Assembly: GCF_907164965.1 (NCBI RefSeq)
Contig: NZ_CAJRAM010000009.1
Span: 1-50,298 of the forward strand
Length of the DNA: 50,298 nucleotides
Source of the DNA: Coxiella endosymbiont of Ornithodoros maritimus
GTDB lineage: Bacteria > Pseudomonadota > Gammaproteobacteria > Coxiellales > Coxiellaceae
Direction of reading: 5' to 3'
Numbering within the stretch: position 1 is the stretch's first letter; the number at the start of each line of letters is the position of its first letter. Of the stretch, positions 23,627 to 33,463 are shown piece by piece. Below the pieces are notes generated by a model, which did not search any database, had not been told where the DNA came from, and saw only the letters and a program-made list of their open reading frames with translations. Position numbers and translations under genes: made by a program.

Positions 23627-24474
23627 TAACTTACATCGGGGTGCTACAGAAGTAATTCTGTACCAAAAATTCGGCTTATAACGGTGAACCCGTCAGTAAT
23701 AAATTGCTATCATCTCATATCTCAATTAATTACCCGGCAACACCGTGGGAAGTCTAGCGTCTAGACAACATGCCGTTTTGGTAGGAAGCTTGCTAGGTGA
23801 TGCCACACTTCGAACAAGATTTAAGGTTTAACGCCTTATTTGAAGTGAATCATTCCTATCAAAGTAAGATTTACATTGATTGGAAATATAAAAATTTTCA
23901 GTCGTATCTCTTAACTCCACCAAAAACCAGACAAGGCAATGGTAGGCAAGTTGAGTATCGATTTACCACACCGAAGTCTTCCTGTTTTTACAAACTATTA
24001 TGAATGGTTTTACAAAAACAGAAAAGAGAATACCATCTGATTTAATTTTAAATCCAATGATATTAGCACTGTGGTTTGTGGACGATGCCTCATGAAGTAG
24101 AAATACACTTTATTTAAATACTCAGCAGTTCAGTAAATCTGAACAGCAGACATTGAGTGAAAAATTAAGTGAGCAATTTGAAATTAAAAGGAGTCTAAAT
24201 TGCGACAAAGAATGCTATCGTCTTTAGATTAGCGCGAAAAGTGTTCCTCGTATGATTCAGCTTGTCGAAGAACATATTTTGCCGCGCTTTCGATATAATA
24301 AATTAGCGTTATGACCCTGTAACGACTGACCCAAAAGGGGAGACTATTCGCGCATTTATTCGAATGGTAATACGCCGACTCCTGTTTGTCTTAATTAGAC
24401 TATGACTCAGAAGAGTCTAAGGTCAATGACAGGATGAAGATATAGTCTGTGCTATACGAAAGTATGGAATTATG
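23627..24474 (+). mobile_element. Group I intron in 23S after U2500 (E. coli numbering)
   Basis: Separates TTTGGCACCT from CGATGTCGGCTCATCACATC. 848 nt, beginning TAACTTACATCGGGG and ending ATTATG with terminal G at 24474. Core-like elements GACTGACCC near 24327 and GAAGATATAGTCTG near 24436 support a group I fold. It shares no long blocks with the other two introns, so it was acquired separately. Site 2500 is in the peptidyl-transferase ring, so splicing must be efficient for the ribosome to work. It contains a decayed LAGLIDADG gene. Confidence 0.87.
23769..24314 (+). pseudogene. Two-motif LAGLIDADG endonuclease remnant in the L2500 intron
   Basis: The first motif, AVLVGSLLGDATLRTRF, is at 23775-23828. 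After a shift come DWKYKNFQSYLLTPPKTRQG and GRQVEYRFTTPKS. After another shift come LNPMILALWFVDDAS (second motif, with its Asp) followed at once by a TGA, then LNTQQFSKSEQQTLSEKLSE, a TAG, and ISAKSVPRMIQLVEEHILPR to a stop at 24312-24314. Two frameshifts and two nonsense codons, so it is dead. The wording matches intron-encoded endonucleases of 23S introns in algal organelles and bacteria. Confidence 0.85.
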
Positions 24475-24508
24475 CGATGTCGGCTCATCACATCCTGGGG
24501 CTGTAGCC

Positions 24509-24541
<33 letters not shown>

Positions 24542-24707
24542 TGGTACGTGAGCTGGGTTTAGAACGTCGTGAGACAGTTCGGTCCCTATCTGCCGTGGGC
24601 GTTGGAGATTTGAGAGGAGCTGCTCCTAGTACGAGAGGACCGGAGTGGACGTACCTCTGGTGTTCCGGTTGTCACGCCAGTGGCATTGCCGGGTAGCTAA
24701 GTACGGA

Positions 24708-24743
<36 letters not shown>

Positions 24744-24923
24744 CCCTCAAGATGAGATCTCCCGGACCTTTAAGGTCCCTAAAGATTCGTTGAAGACGAC
24801 AACGTTGATAGGCAGGGTGTGGAAGCTCAGTAATGAGTGAAGCTAACCTGTACTAATTAATCGTGCGGCTTGACTATGTAACCCTAAATGGTTTCTATTG
24901 TCTTTACTAATTTTCACCAGTTT

Positions 24924-25037
24924 CCTGGCGGCCATAGCGAGCGGGCTCCACCTGATTCCTTTCCGAACTCAGAAGTGAAAACGCTTAGCGCCGATGATAG
25001 TGTGGATCTCCCATGCGAAAGTAGGTCACCGCCAGGT
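24924..25037 (+). rRNA. rrf: 5S ribosomal RNA
   Basis: Starts CCTGGCGGCCATAGCGAGC and ends CACCGCCAGG; the two ends pair as helix I. Conserved CCTGATTCCTTTCCGAACTC and GATGATAGTGTGGATCTCCC are present. Ends the rrn operon. A run of T follows at about 25077-25084, possibly part of a terminator. Confidence 0.96.
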
Positions 25038-25156
25038 TTTATATTAAAAACCGCTGTTGCTGTAAAAAGTGACATGGGTTTTTTGTTTAGCTTAAGAGTA
25101 TTTTAAGGTTGTCTGGTTATAATCCCTAGTGTAAAAATACGAATAGGGAATTTTGT

Positions 25157-25384
25157 ATGAGAATTGATGAAATAAATGAAACGGTTAGGTAGGCTTGCCA
25201 CAGAAACGGAAAAACATAGATGCACGATAGCTATCGCTCTTCTTGGGAAAGAAGAACAACTAAAGAATAAAAGAACGAAAGTATAGTTAGCAAAAAATGC
25301 TTTGAACGAAATAAATAGCAAATTAGCAGAGCTATCCTCAAAAATTGAGCTGGAATTAAACCCTCTCTATGACTTAGCAGACTA
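25157..25384 (+). pseudogene. Small hypothetical protein remnant (charged helical)
   Basis: Begins MRIDEINETVR, then a frameshift near 25190, and continues as ATETEKHRCTIAIALLGKEE, QLKNKRTKV, an in-frame TAG, and LAKNALNEINSKLAELSSKI to a TAA at 25382-25384. The heptad-like Leu/Ile spacing of the last part suggests a coiled coil. Unrecognised. The two lesions and the short length make it a relic at best. Confidence 0.4.
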
Positions 25385-25450
25385 ATTTTCTGGAGGTGTA
25401 GGTACATTTGAGGCGCCCTTTTATTGTTACACGCAAATTTAATATACCCC

Positions 25451-25945
25451 TCAAAGGTCATAAATTTTAATATTCGACCTATGAGAATCCAGTGAAGCTT
25501 TACCAACAGGCGTGCAACTTATCAATTTATCTTTTATTCGTAAACAGACAAAAGCATTGATAGTTCCACTTTCCTTTGCTAAATATAAAAAAAGATGATC
25601 GTTTTCATAGATAAGTCGCTTAAAATACTCTTCCATGTGATTCCGGTTATATTTTGAATGTCTACCTAAATATAAAATTTTATATATATAGGGATCTAAC
25701 GCGTTGGATTTGTTTTTAGTTAAATTTGTTAAGGAAACACTTCTGTAACCTGAGGTGTTTAATAATTTACTATCGCTTTTAGAGTGTGTTTTAACACTAT
25801 AACGTCGTTTAGAATTATTTTTAATAATATTTTTTGGATCTAATAAATAGGCTAGCATCGTTGGCACGAACTGATAATTATTTAGCTCTAATTGTGAATA
25901 GAGCAGCTTATCAATATTAACAAAGTTCGGATATTTTAATATCAA
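25451..25945 (-). CDS. Hypothetical protein, probable fragment
   Basis: 164 residues, MILKYPNFVNIDKLLYSQLE to a stop at 25451. I recognise no named family. Residues 86-164 (IYKILYLGRHSKYNRNHMEE, YLAKESGTINAFVCLRIKDK) resemble the tail of the gene at 26868-27484 (LYEMLFIKKHSRYAPD), so both probably belong to one family; the INAFVCLRI stretch looks like an acyltransferase-type (GNAT) beta strand, which is only a suggestion. The frame likely continued downstream in another frame before an indel near 25500. It is AT-rich, lysine- and asparagine-rich, and flanked by decayed DNA. Confidence 0.4.
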   Translation of the reverse strand: MILKYPNFVNIDKLLYSQLELNNYQFVPTMLAYLLDPKNIIKNNSKRRYSVKTHSKSDSKLLNTSGYRSVSLTNLTKNKSNALDPYIYKILYLGRHSKYNRNHMEEYFKRLIYENDHLFLYLAKESGTINAFVCLRIKDKLISCTPVGKASLDSHRSNIKIYDL

Positions 25946-26867
25946 AGTTTTCGTTATGCTAGTGGATTATTGAGCTGAACGACTTGATTAAACTTGCAAA
26001 ATTTTGAAATTAGACCAAAAAAAGTTTATTATAATTTGAAAGAAGAAAGGAAGCGCTCCGCTTAAATTTTTAAATTCTGATTTCACATAGCTTACAAAAG
26101 CAGTATAATGCAAACAGATTAAAGCATTGTCATAATCAGTTTCATTTGGAGATAACCTTCAAATACCTTTCAATAGTCATCAGTTTTAGTGCTTGTTTTA
26201 ATAGAAACTAAGGAATTTTTTGAACGAACGAAAGATACTGAAAATAAGCAGCACTGTTCCTTAGTGTATTCTATAGTCAGCGCGTTTTGTTGTCTGCATA
26301 AGTTAAGGTTTTTCGATAAATTACTATCATAACCGCCGGGCGGCGTTAGCTAAATTGTTCATAATTCTCAAACAAATAAAAGCATCTATTTTTTTTTTTA
26401 GTTTTTTTCTATCAAGCCTAAAAAATATGGTTTTTCAATTTCATATGCTATTCAAAATAATTAACGGTATAATCCGGATTAAATCTTGCATGCTTATCCA
26501 GATAAATTAATTGCTAAAGTTCATGAACGCGTCTAATTTGTGCTTGTGTCGGATTTTCCAACGAGATAGCTTCGTAGGCGAAAGTATTAAGTGTTTTCAA
26601 GTTGCACCTATGATCACACTTGAGGTGAAATTTAGTTTTGACGGACTTTCTAAAATCAAAAAAAAGCAAGCTACTGAGATTAGAAGGGATTTATAATTAT
26701 TAAAGAGTAAATTTTTATATAAAAAATTACTAGTAAAATCAAAAACTCTCAGTATGCAAACGGGATAGGTTGAATATTCCGACGCTAAAATTTTTTTGAT
26801 TTTCGGTAAATATTTTGACAACCATCCGATTGCCTATCATTTATAGATAAAAAATTTTTGGATTACT
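25946..26867. other. AT-rich decayed region
   Basis: No intact gene. Reverse-strand fragments such as IDAFICLRI near 26370 echo INAFVCLRI of the neighbouring hypothetical gene, and DYDNALICLHYTAFV lies near 26110, so this is likely an eroded relative. Homopolymer runs of A and T are common. Confidence 0.4.
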
Positions 26868-27484
26868 ATGGAAAAGGCGACCCATCCAATCACTGTTTTA
26901 ACCCCCAAAGACGCGGATCGATTTCTGGAAGAGTGCTGTGAAAAAACGGGCAGTATTGAAGCGATTTTGTTAAAAAGTGTCCTTTTCCTCTTCGTCACTA
27001 ATTTGAAAGTCGGCTGGGTTATCCTCAGTAATGGGAGTGTATCGGTATTGGTAACTCTCAATAAAGGAAAATGCGAAAATATCCACATTTGCTCGCCTTA
27101 CAATGCGTATATTACTTATTACTTATGCAAAAGCTTATGCCGATCATTTATTGTTTCCAAATTAAAAAAGCGTTACCGAAAATGTACTATTATGGTGCCT
27201 CGCTTAAGTCAAATAATGGACTCGACTTTATTTACCGCTTTAAAAAGTGGTGGCTTTGTATTAATTCCTACTAAAATGGTGCATATATACGACCCTGAAG
27301 ACAACTGCCTAAGCAAAAGAAATGTAAAAGCCGACCTTATCAAATTGTTTACCATGATGAACTTTGTAGTGAAGACATAAAGGGCATCCGTGAATTATAC
27401 GAAATGCTATTTATTAAAAAACATTCCCGTTATGCGCCCGATTTAACAATCCATTGTTTCCAAAAATTCTATCAGAATCATTAA
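26868..27484 (+). pseudogene. Hypothetical protein, frameshifted near its end
   Basis: The first 155 residues (MEKATHPITVLTPKDADRFL; LKVGWVILSNGSVSVLV; SQIMDSTLFTALKSGGFVLI) are open. Near 27340 the frame shifts: the original frame stops at 27380 while the other gives VYHDELCSEDIKGIRELYEM, LFIKKHSRYAPDLTIHCFQK and a TAA at 27482-27484. That tail resembles the 25451-25945 protein. I do not recognise the family. Its stop overlaps the stop of the convergent sdaA within TTAA. Lost or altered C-terminus suggests a pseudogene, though a shortened protein could be made. Confidence 0.55.
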
Positions 27485-28848
27485 CATTCCGTGATATTCA
27501 CCGCCACGGCCAAACCACCTTTCGAGGTTTCTTTATAAATAGTACTCATATTACGGCCGATTTCACGCATAGTGCCGATCACCATATCTAATGAAATTTT
27601 ATGCTCTCCATCCTCGGCCAGCGCCAAATGTGCTGCATTGACAGCTTTTACCGAACCCATCGCATTGCGTTCGATACAAGGAATTTGCACAAGCCCTGCA
27701 ACAGGATCGCAGGTGAGTCCCAAATTATGCTCCATTCCTATTTCTGCTGCATTCTCCACTTGAAAAATAGTTCCGCCTAAAGCAGCCGCTAAACCGGCAG
27801 CGGCCATAGAACAAGCTACGCCCACTTCGCCTTGGCATCCCATTTCCGCTCCAGAAATAGAGGCGCTTTTTTTGTAAAGCATGCCAATAGCGCCGGCCGT
27901 TAATAAAAAGTCCATGATGCCTTTTTCGCTCGCGTTTTTACAAAAATATTTATAATAATTCAAAACGGCTGGAATAATGCCAGCGGCTCCGTTAGTTGGC
28001 GCAGTCACAACACGACCACCGGCCGCATTTTCTTCATTAACAGCCATTGCATACACGTTCAACCAATTCATTGTTTGTGGATGCTTGGCGTCCGGTGGAC
28101 CAATGGCGAGTAGTTTTCGGTGCAGTGAGGGGGCGCGACGGCGCACATTGAGCGGCCCTGCGAGGAAACCGTCCGCTTGACAACCTTTGTTTATACAATT
28201 TTCCATCACTGTTGCAATATGCATTAATCTCTTGAAAATGGTTTTTTCATCGCAGAGCGTTTTTTCATTCGCTAGTATAACTGCTGCAATGGAAAGCGAT
28301 TGATGTTGGCAATGCGCCATCAGTTCTGCGGCGGAATTAAATGGGTAGGGAGCATCATTTTCGGTTTTTACTAATTCATTTCGCCATTCATCATTAACGA
28401 TAAAGCCGCCACCAACGGAAAAATAAAGGGATTTTTGGATAAGGGCGGCATTTTTACTATAAGCTCTGAACTCTACGGCATTGGGATGGAAATCAAAAGT
28501 TTCCTGATAATTGAAAATAATGTCATCCGCAATGGAAAAATTAAGGGGATATTGATTTAATAAAGAGACTTGACCTCCAGTCTCAACGTTCCTGACCCGA
28601 TCCTCGATGGAGTCCGGATTAACCGTTTCGGGACTTTCCCCTATTAACCCTATAACAACCGCCTTATCCGTTCCATGTCCTTTTCCGGTAAAAGCCAATG
28701 AACCATACAAAGTAATCGTCAATCGGTTGATATCCGATATCCGGTCCACTAATCCCCGAACAAATTCATTCGCTGCCCGCATGGGACCGACTGTGTGTGA
28801 ACTCGAAGGACCGATCCCGATGGAGAATAAGTCAAAAACGCTAATCAT
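27481..28848 (-). CDS. sdaA: L-serine ammonia-lyase (L-serine dehydratase)
   Basis: Iron-sulfur enzyme that deaminates L-serine to pyruvate. 455 residues, the single-chain type with beta domain first ([20 protein letters not shown], with its SSSHT motif) and alpha domain after. Likely 4Fe-4S ligands are Cys338 ([11 protein letters not shown]), Cys380 ([13 protein letters not shown]) and Cys391 ([10 protein letters not shown]); the alpha domain motif [15 protein letters not shown] is also present. Intact. It is divergent from ampG and converges on the frameshifted gene at 26868-27484. Serine-derived pyruvate is a plausible carbon source inside a host, which would explain its retention. Confidence 0.95.
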   Translation of the reverse strand: MISVFDLFSIGIGPSSSHTVGPMRAANEFVRGLVDRISDINRLTITLYGSLAFTGKGHGTDKAVVIGLIGESPETVNPDSIEDRVRNVETGGQVSLLNQYPLNFSIADDIIFNYQETFDFHPNAVEFRAYSKNAALIQKSLYFSVGGGFIVNDEWRNELVKTENDAPYPFNSAAELMAHCQHQSLSIAAVILANEKTLCDEKTIFKRLMHIATVMENCINKGCQADGFLAGPLNVRRRAPSLHRKLLAIGPPDAKHPQTMNWLNVYAMAVNEENAAGGRVVTAPTNGAAGIIPAVLNYYKYFCKNASEKGIMDFLLTAGAIGMLYKKSASISGAEMGCQGEVGVACSMAAAGLAAALGGTIFQVENAAEIGMEHNLGLTCDPVAGLVQIPCIERNAMGSVKAVNAAHLALAEDGEHKISLDMVIGTMREIGRNMSTIYKETSKGGLAVAVNITEC

Positions 28849-29029
28849 ATGAATTTAAACCTAGGCAGTGAAGGTGATATTATACCTATCTTAACATTTT
28901 TACCGAGCCGAAGTCCAAGTGATGAGAACAAGGTACGTGTAAAAAACTGCTATTTTAGAACCCTGATCCCCACAACAAAATTGACGGGCATTTCTTGACA
29001 GAGATGGTCAAATTCTATATGAACACCTA

Positions 29030-30298
29030 ATGAACCACGAAAATCAGGAATCTTCTGGGCGCCTTTTGTTCAATCGTCGTGTCATGACGGTGCTGTTCCT
29101 CAGTTTTTCTTCCACGTTGCCGCTTGTGTTGCTAACAGGAACTTTACAAGCGTGGTACACCGCGGCGGGCGTTAGCCTTATGGTGATTGGGAGCTTGAGT
29201 CTTTTACAGTACGCTTATTTGGTTAAATTTGTGTGGGCGCCTTTTATGGATCGGTATGCACCGCTGGAATTGGGGCGGCGACGAAGTTGGATTTTGTTAA
29301 CGCAAATCAGTCTTGCCGGAGCTCTGGCTATTATGGCTTTTATGAACCCGGCGCATCATCCGTGGGAATTATTTTGGTTGTCTGCCGTGGTCGCGTTTAT
29401 TTCCGCTTCGCAGGATGTCGTTATCGATGCCTATCGAGTAGATGTTTTGCGCCAAAAAGAACGTGGCTTTGGGGTGTCGGTGACGACAGTCGGCGGTCGA
29501 GTGGCGATGTTGGTGGGGGGCGGATTATCGTTAATTTTGGCGGCAGATTATGGTTGGCGGGCCACTTACTTAACAATGGCTTTATTAATGCTGATCCAAA
29601 TTATTCCGACTTTGACCGCACCTAATCCTGAAAAACCGGTTTATCCACCATTAACGTTGTACGCTGTTGTGGCGCCTTTTCGGGAATTGTTGACCCGTAA
29701 ACATATCGTTATGATTTTGCTGCTGGTTTTAATTTATAAATTTGGTGACGCACTTGCTTTATCCTTAAACACAACTTTTTTAATGCGCGGCGTTGGTTTT
29801 AGACTTTTAGAATTGGGTTATAGTTATAAATTAGTCAGCGTAATCGCTTCGTTATTAGGTGGATTTGCCGGTGGATTTTTTATGCCACGGTTAGGGCTGT
29901 ATCGATCGCTAATGGTTTTTGGGTTTTTACAAACTGTGACTAACCTTTCTTTCATGGTGTTGGCGTTGGTAGGGAAAAATTTTCCCGTCATGATAGTGTT
30001 GATTTTTTCCGATTATTTTTGTGGGGGCTTATCAACAGTAGCTTTCGTTGCCTTTTTAATAGCGCTTTGTAAGCGGGAATACTCTGCAACGCAATACGCA
30101 ATTTTATCGGCATTAATGGCTGTAAGTCGCGTGGTGATTGGTCCCGTCGCTGCTTATCTAGTCAAGTATATGGGGTGGGCTCCTTTTTATTTAATCACTT
30201 TTTTTGCTGGTTTTCCCGCCTTGTTGATTTTACGCTGGCTACGGGATCGGCTTGATTTTAGCGCGGATACGCTGCATTTAAAGGAAAACCCGTCCTAA
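29030..30298 (+). CDS. ampG: AmpG-like muropeptide permease (MFS)
   Basis: Inner-membrane transporter of the major facilitator superfamily. In E. coli AmpG imports GlcNAc-anhydroMurNAc peptides for cell-wall recycling. 422 residues, about 12 hydrophobic segments. Family-typical stretches include SFSSTLPLVLLTGTLQAWYT, YLVKFVWAPFMDRY, LGRRRSWILLTQ and SASQDVVIDAYRVDVL. These match the AmpG subfamily better than other MFS members. Intact. It is transcribed divergently from sdaA across about 180 bp. The partner recycling gene anmK is frameshifted in this window, so the imported sugar may not be reused by that route. Confidence 0.9.
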   Translation: MNHENQESSGRLLFNRRVMTVLFLSFSSTLPLVLLTGTLQAWYTAAGVSLMVIGSLSLLQYAYLVKFVWAPFMDRYAPLELGRRRSWILLTQISLAGALAIMAFMNPAHHPWELFWLSAVVAFISASQDVVIDAYRVDVLRQKERGFGVSVTTVGGRVAMLVGGGLSLILAADYGWRATYLTMALLMLIQIIPTLTAPNPEKPVYPPLTLYAVVAPFRELLTRKHIVMILLLVLIYKFGDALALSLNTTFLMRGVGFRLLELGYSYKLVSVIASLLGGFAGGFFMPRLGLYRSLMVFGFLQTVTNLSFMVLALVGKNFPVMIVLIFSDYFCGGLSTVAFVAFLIALCKREYSATQYAILSALMAVSRVVIGPVAAYLVKYMGWAPFYLITFFAGFPALLILRWLRDRLDFSADTLHLKENPS

Positions 30299-30413
30299 AA
30301 ACCTTCTCCTCGCAGGGTAACCATATAATTGACAAGTAATTGCTCATCGCGACAAACCGGTTATTAGTTGGACAACCCGGATGTTTCTCTATCACCTAAA
30401 AATAGGTAACTCT

Positions 30414-30626
30414 ATGAAAAAATTAAAATTTCTAACTGTTGTTACAGGCGCTTTCTTGTTTTCTAGCATTGCGCTCCTAGCGCCTCAAATAGGACTTCGT
30501 GACCTTCAGTCGGGCACGGCAGATCTTCGTGATTTTGATACTAAGGCGTTACAGGTTTTCGATGCTAAAGCAACCTTACGTGATTTTGACGTTAAGGCAT
30601 TACAGGATTTTGATGGCGCGCTTTAA
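30414..30626 (+). CDS. Small exported protein with RDFD/ALQ repeats
   Basis: 70 residues from MKKLKFLTVVTGAFLFSSIA; an in-frame Met 11 codons upstream (30381) is less likely because the downstream start gives a proper signal peptide (KK, then a hydrophobic stretch). After it come short imperfect repeats: LRDLQSG, LRDFDTKALQVFDAKA, LRDFDVKALQDFDGAL, i.e. LRDFDxKALQxFD with an acidic character. No known family. It follows ampG by 115 bp and has its own leader. Repeats of this kind could bind metal or a partner, but nothing in the sequence decides this. Confidence 0.6.
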   Translation: MKKLKFLTVVTGAFLFSSIALLAPQIGLRDLQSGTADLRDFDTKALQVFDAKATLRDFDVKALQDFDGAL

Positions 30627-30702
30627 AAAGAACCGCCATACATAAAAATCTTCTAAAAAAACAACTCCTCACGAAGGCGTTTTTTTATGATTCGTTTCCA
30701 AA

Positions 30703-33463
30703 TTAATTCCTTTCAATCGAATATAAAACGTCTACGCCGCTACTAAGGGAGCTAGTTTCGGTTTGAATAAACCAATTTTTGCTAATTAAATAACGGATTT
30801 GGATGACATTGATGGAGGTAGTAATTCCCCGGCTGTAGCGGATATAAATTCGTGGGGAAAGATAGCCGCCCGACGACAAAAGCGCTTTGAGTAGGGCCGC
30901 CCAGTGCAGCGATAGTCGTTTGAGATTCAATGCCAAGTTCAGTTAATCCTAAGCCTTGGGTAATCTGATCGACCACACCGCCTGCTGAGGTTTTCCCACC
31001 GCCAATGTTTAACGTATCAACCGCGTTCACTAAGAGATTCACATTGGTGGGTGTGTTTGCATTTGCGGAATGGCCAAAAATTAAAAAAGATAAAATGTCG
31101 GCTTGAGTGAGGTTTGGATCAGAAGAATATAACGTTACTTTGGGATGGTGAAGAGTACCTTCTACATCGAGACCTACCATAATCGTAGGGCCGCCGAGTT
31201 GATGAACAATTGGTGACGTTTTAATTGTGCGGGTGGCGGTGCGGGTGGCGCGAACGCTCAACATAGGGTTGTTAGTAATGGGGCTTTGAATAAACGTTAC
31301 CGCTGAATGAGGGCCAATATCCAGGGTCTGTCCATGAGTCGTGAAAGTCTCCCATCGATAATGGTAATCCGGCCATTGGCTGTCATGACCTGGTTGGGCG
31401 GTTTTAATAAAGTGAGTTCACCGGCTAACCGACCCTTTGCGCCGAGAGAATCCAATAGAATTTGGTCGCCCAAAAAAATGATTTTGATATTAATATTGGT
31501 TTGCCATGGTGTTTGTTTTTCATCAGTGCCGATAAAAAAACATCTCCCGTTAACGCAGCAACCCGGCTAAAGGTAGTGGGTTTGAGGATGGCGCGAGGGA
31601 TGGTGAGAGTTCCCATAATATCAATATTACAATATCAATATTACGATCCACAATGTCGATTTTTAATTCCCCGGATCCGTAAATGATGTATTGATGCGTA
31701 TTTACAATTAAAAGATTTTCGCCATGCGCGGTAAGAGTGGTGGAGGGTTTCGGCGTGTCTAATCGAGTTTGACCCGTGATTTGGATCGGCTGATTTTGGG
31801 AATAACCTTCCGTCCAGTAATTTATGGTGGAACCTGTTGAATCTATGGAACCGCGAACCTGAGTAATGGAAACCTGAAGCTGTGGAAAATCGATGCTGCC
31901 TTCTTCTAATTGTAATCTGCCATTGACTGAGGGGCGTTCGATTCTGCCGCTAATAGCGAAATTGGCGACTAACCGCCCATGCAGTTGAATGGTATCCGGC
32001 AAGAATAATTTAACGATGGCAGCGTCATCGGAATTAACGGTTAAAGTGCCATTAACGGTAGACAAAGGAATCCTGTTCCAGCGCCCTTGTAAACATAAAT
32101 GATTCGGTCCCGAGCACAAGCAAAACGGTGAAATAGTGGTGTGATCGGCGGTAACGGTGAGCGTTGAAGAACGATCGATATCCCACTTGCCGAGTTTTTG
32201 CGATTGGATAGTAAAATGCCTAAATACACTCCGTCAAACTTTATTTTGTAAATTGCTGTTTAATAATAAATTAACTGTGGTTCTACCCACTTCAGCATTA
32301 TCAATAAATATATCGGCTTTTATATGATGAGCATGGGGCTGACCACTGGCGTCAATTTTTAACGCGGATAATCGATGAAGAGGCGTATGAACGTGTTGAG
32401 CGTTAATTGTAATTGTGGAAGATTGATTAGAGCTAGTATCAATATTCCAATGCCCTTCAAGTGCACTAATTCGGTAAGCGGGGAATATAATGTTGTGCCC
32501 CGTGGCTTCACCATTAATAATAGAAAAGCGAGGAGACTCGAAAAATCAGCCACATTAATGGTCCATGCTAAGTTCCATTGTTGGTAATGTTCACCCGCAA
32601 TATGCATATAGGCCTTTTGTGTTTGTAGCATGCCGGTTAAGGTAAAATCAGGTGACTCGCCGGTTTTATGTTCGCCTTTGGTTTTGAGTTGAATTGTCAA
32701 TTGTTGTGGCCAATTGCGATTAAATTTTCGCAAGTTTAAATCAACTATATCCAGATTAATATCCCACTTAAAAATAGGATAAAAATACACTTTAACAAAA
32801 GCATTAAGATAGCCATTAAGTGTGTGGGCTTCATGCGTTTGTAATTCAATCCATTGATGGGCTCCTTTTCCTGTCATCCGCCAATTGATATCTTTACTTT
32901 TTGCTTGTAGGGAAAGCTGATAATTATTGCGCGTACCTTTTGAGTGTAAATAGACATTTAACGGATAAGGCTGGGTAGTTTGCGCCTGAATATCGCCACT
33001 TAACATATGATTAAATTCAATCTGATTCAGTAAAATAGTTTTAAAATGAACGGGATCGTAGAGTGGTATTTGATACTTAAATTTTTTAAAAGACCTCGAT
33101 GCATATTGATATCAAAGGGAAGACGGATTTCGTTTCTTCGGTGTGAAGAGGAAGCAGGATTTTTATATTGTCGGCATGCAATTGGGTAATGTGCAGCACA
33201 CCTCTTAATAAATAAAAAAGCTGCCATTTCACTTGTAATTTAGCCACAGTAATTTCCAATCCTCTGTGACGATAGCTAAAGTTAGAAATCGCGATAGGGG
33301 CTGTGGGAATTCCGGAAGCGCTGGAATAATTGAGTTCGCCAGGAACAACTTTTTTTGCAATTCGCAAACCGATGTTTAATCCCACGGGCGTCATCATTAA
33401 AATTGTCAAAAAACCAACGAGAATGACAAGTGAAATCAGTATTCCAGTGACCCACTTAATCAT
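30703..33463 (-). pseudogene. tamB: Translocation and assembly module protein TamB, heavily broken
   Basis: TamB is a large inner-membrane-anchored AsmA-like protein that spans the periplasm and works with TamA in outer-membrane biogenesis and lipid transport. The start MIKWVTGILISLVILVGFLT carries the anchor. Mid-region pieces are rich in alternating beta strands (for example NGRLQLEEGSIDFPQLQV near 31900). The conserved C-terminal domain is readable: VEGTLHHPKVTLYSSDPNLT, QADILSFLIFG, then GGYLSPRIYIRYSRGITTSI and LYSIERN at the end. At least five frameshifts or stops break it, and its roughly 920 codons are shorter than usual, so internal deletion is likely. The start overlaps the tamA end by 4 nt. 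Confidence 0.9.

Noticed and set aside
24888-25106. 72-codon frame over the 5S gene
   Set aside because: It reads through 5S rRNA and the following spacer; no start signal or family match.
26868-27484. Calling this gene a named acyltransferase or FemAB-type enzyme
   Set aside because: Some resemblance to GNAT-like strands is felt, but no diagnostic motif can be shown, so it stays hypothetical.
27572-28180. Plus-strand frames opposite sdaA
   Set aside because: Ala/Ser/Pro-rich shadow frames of a well-supported gene on the other strand.
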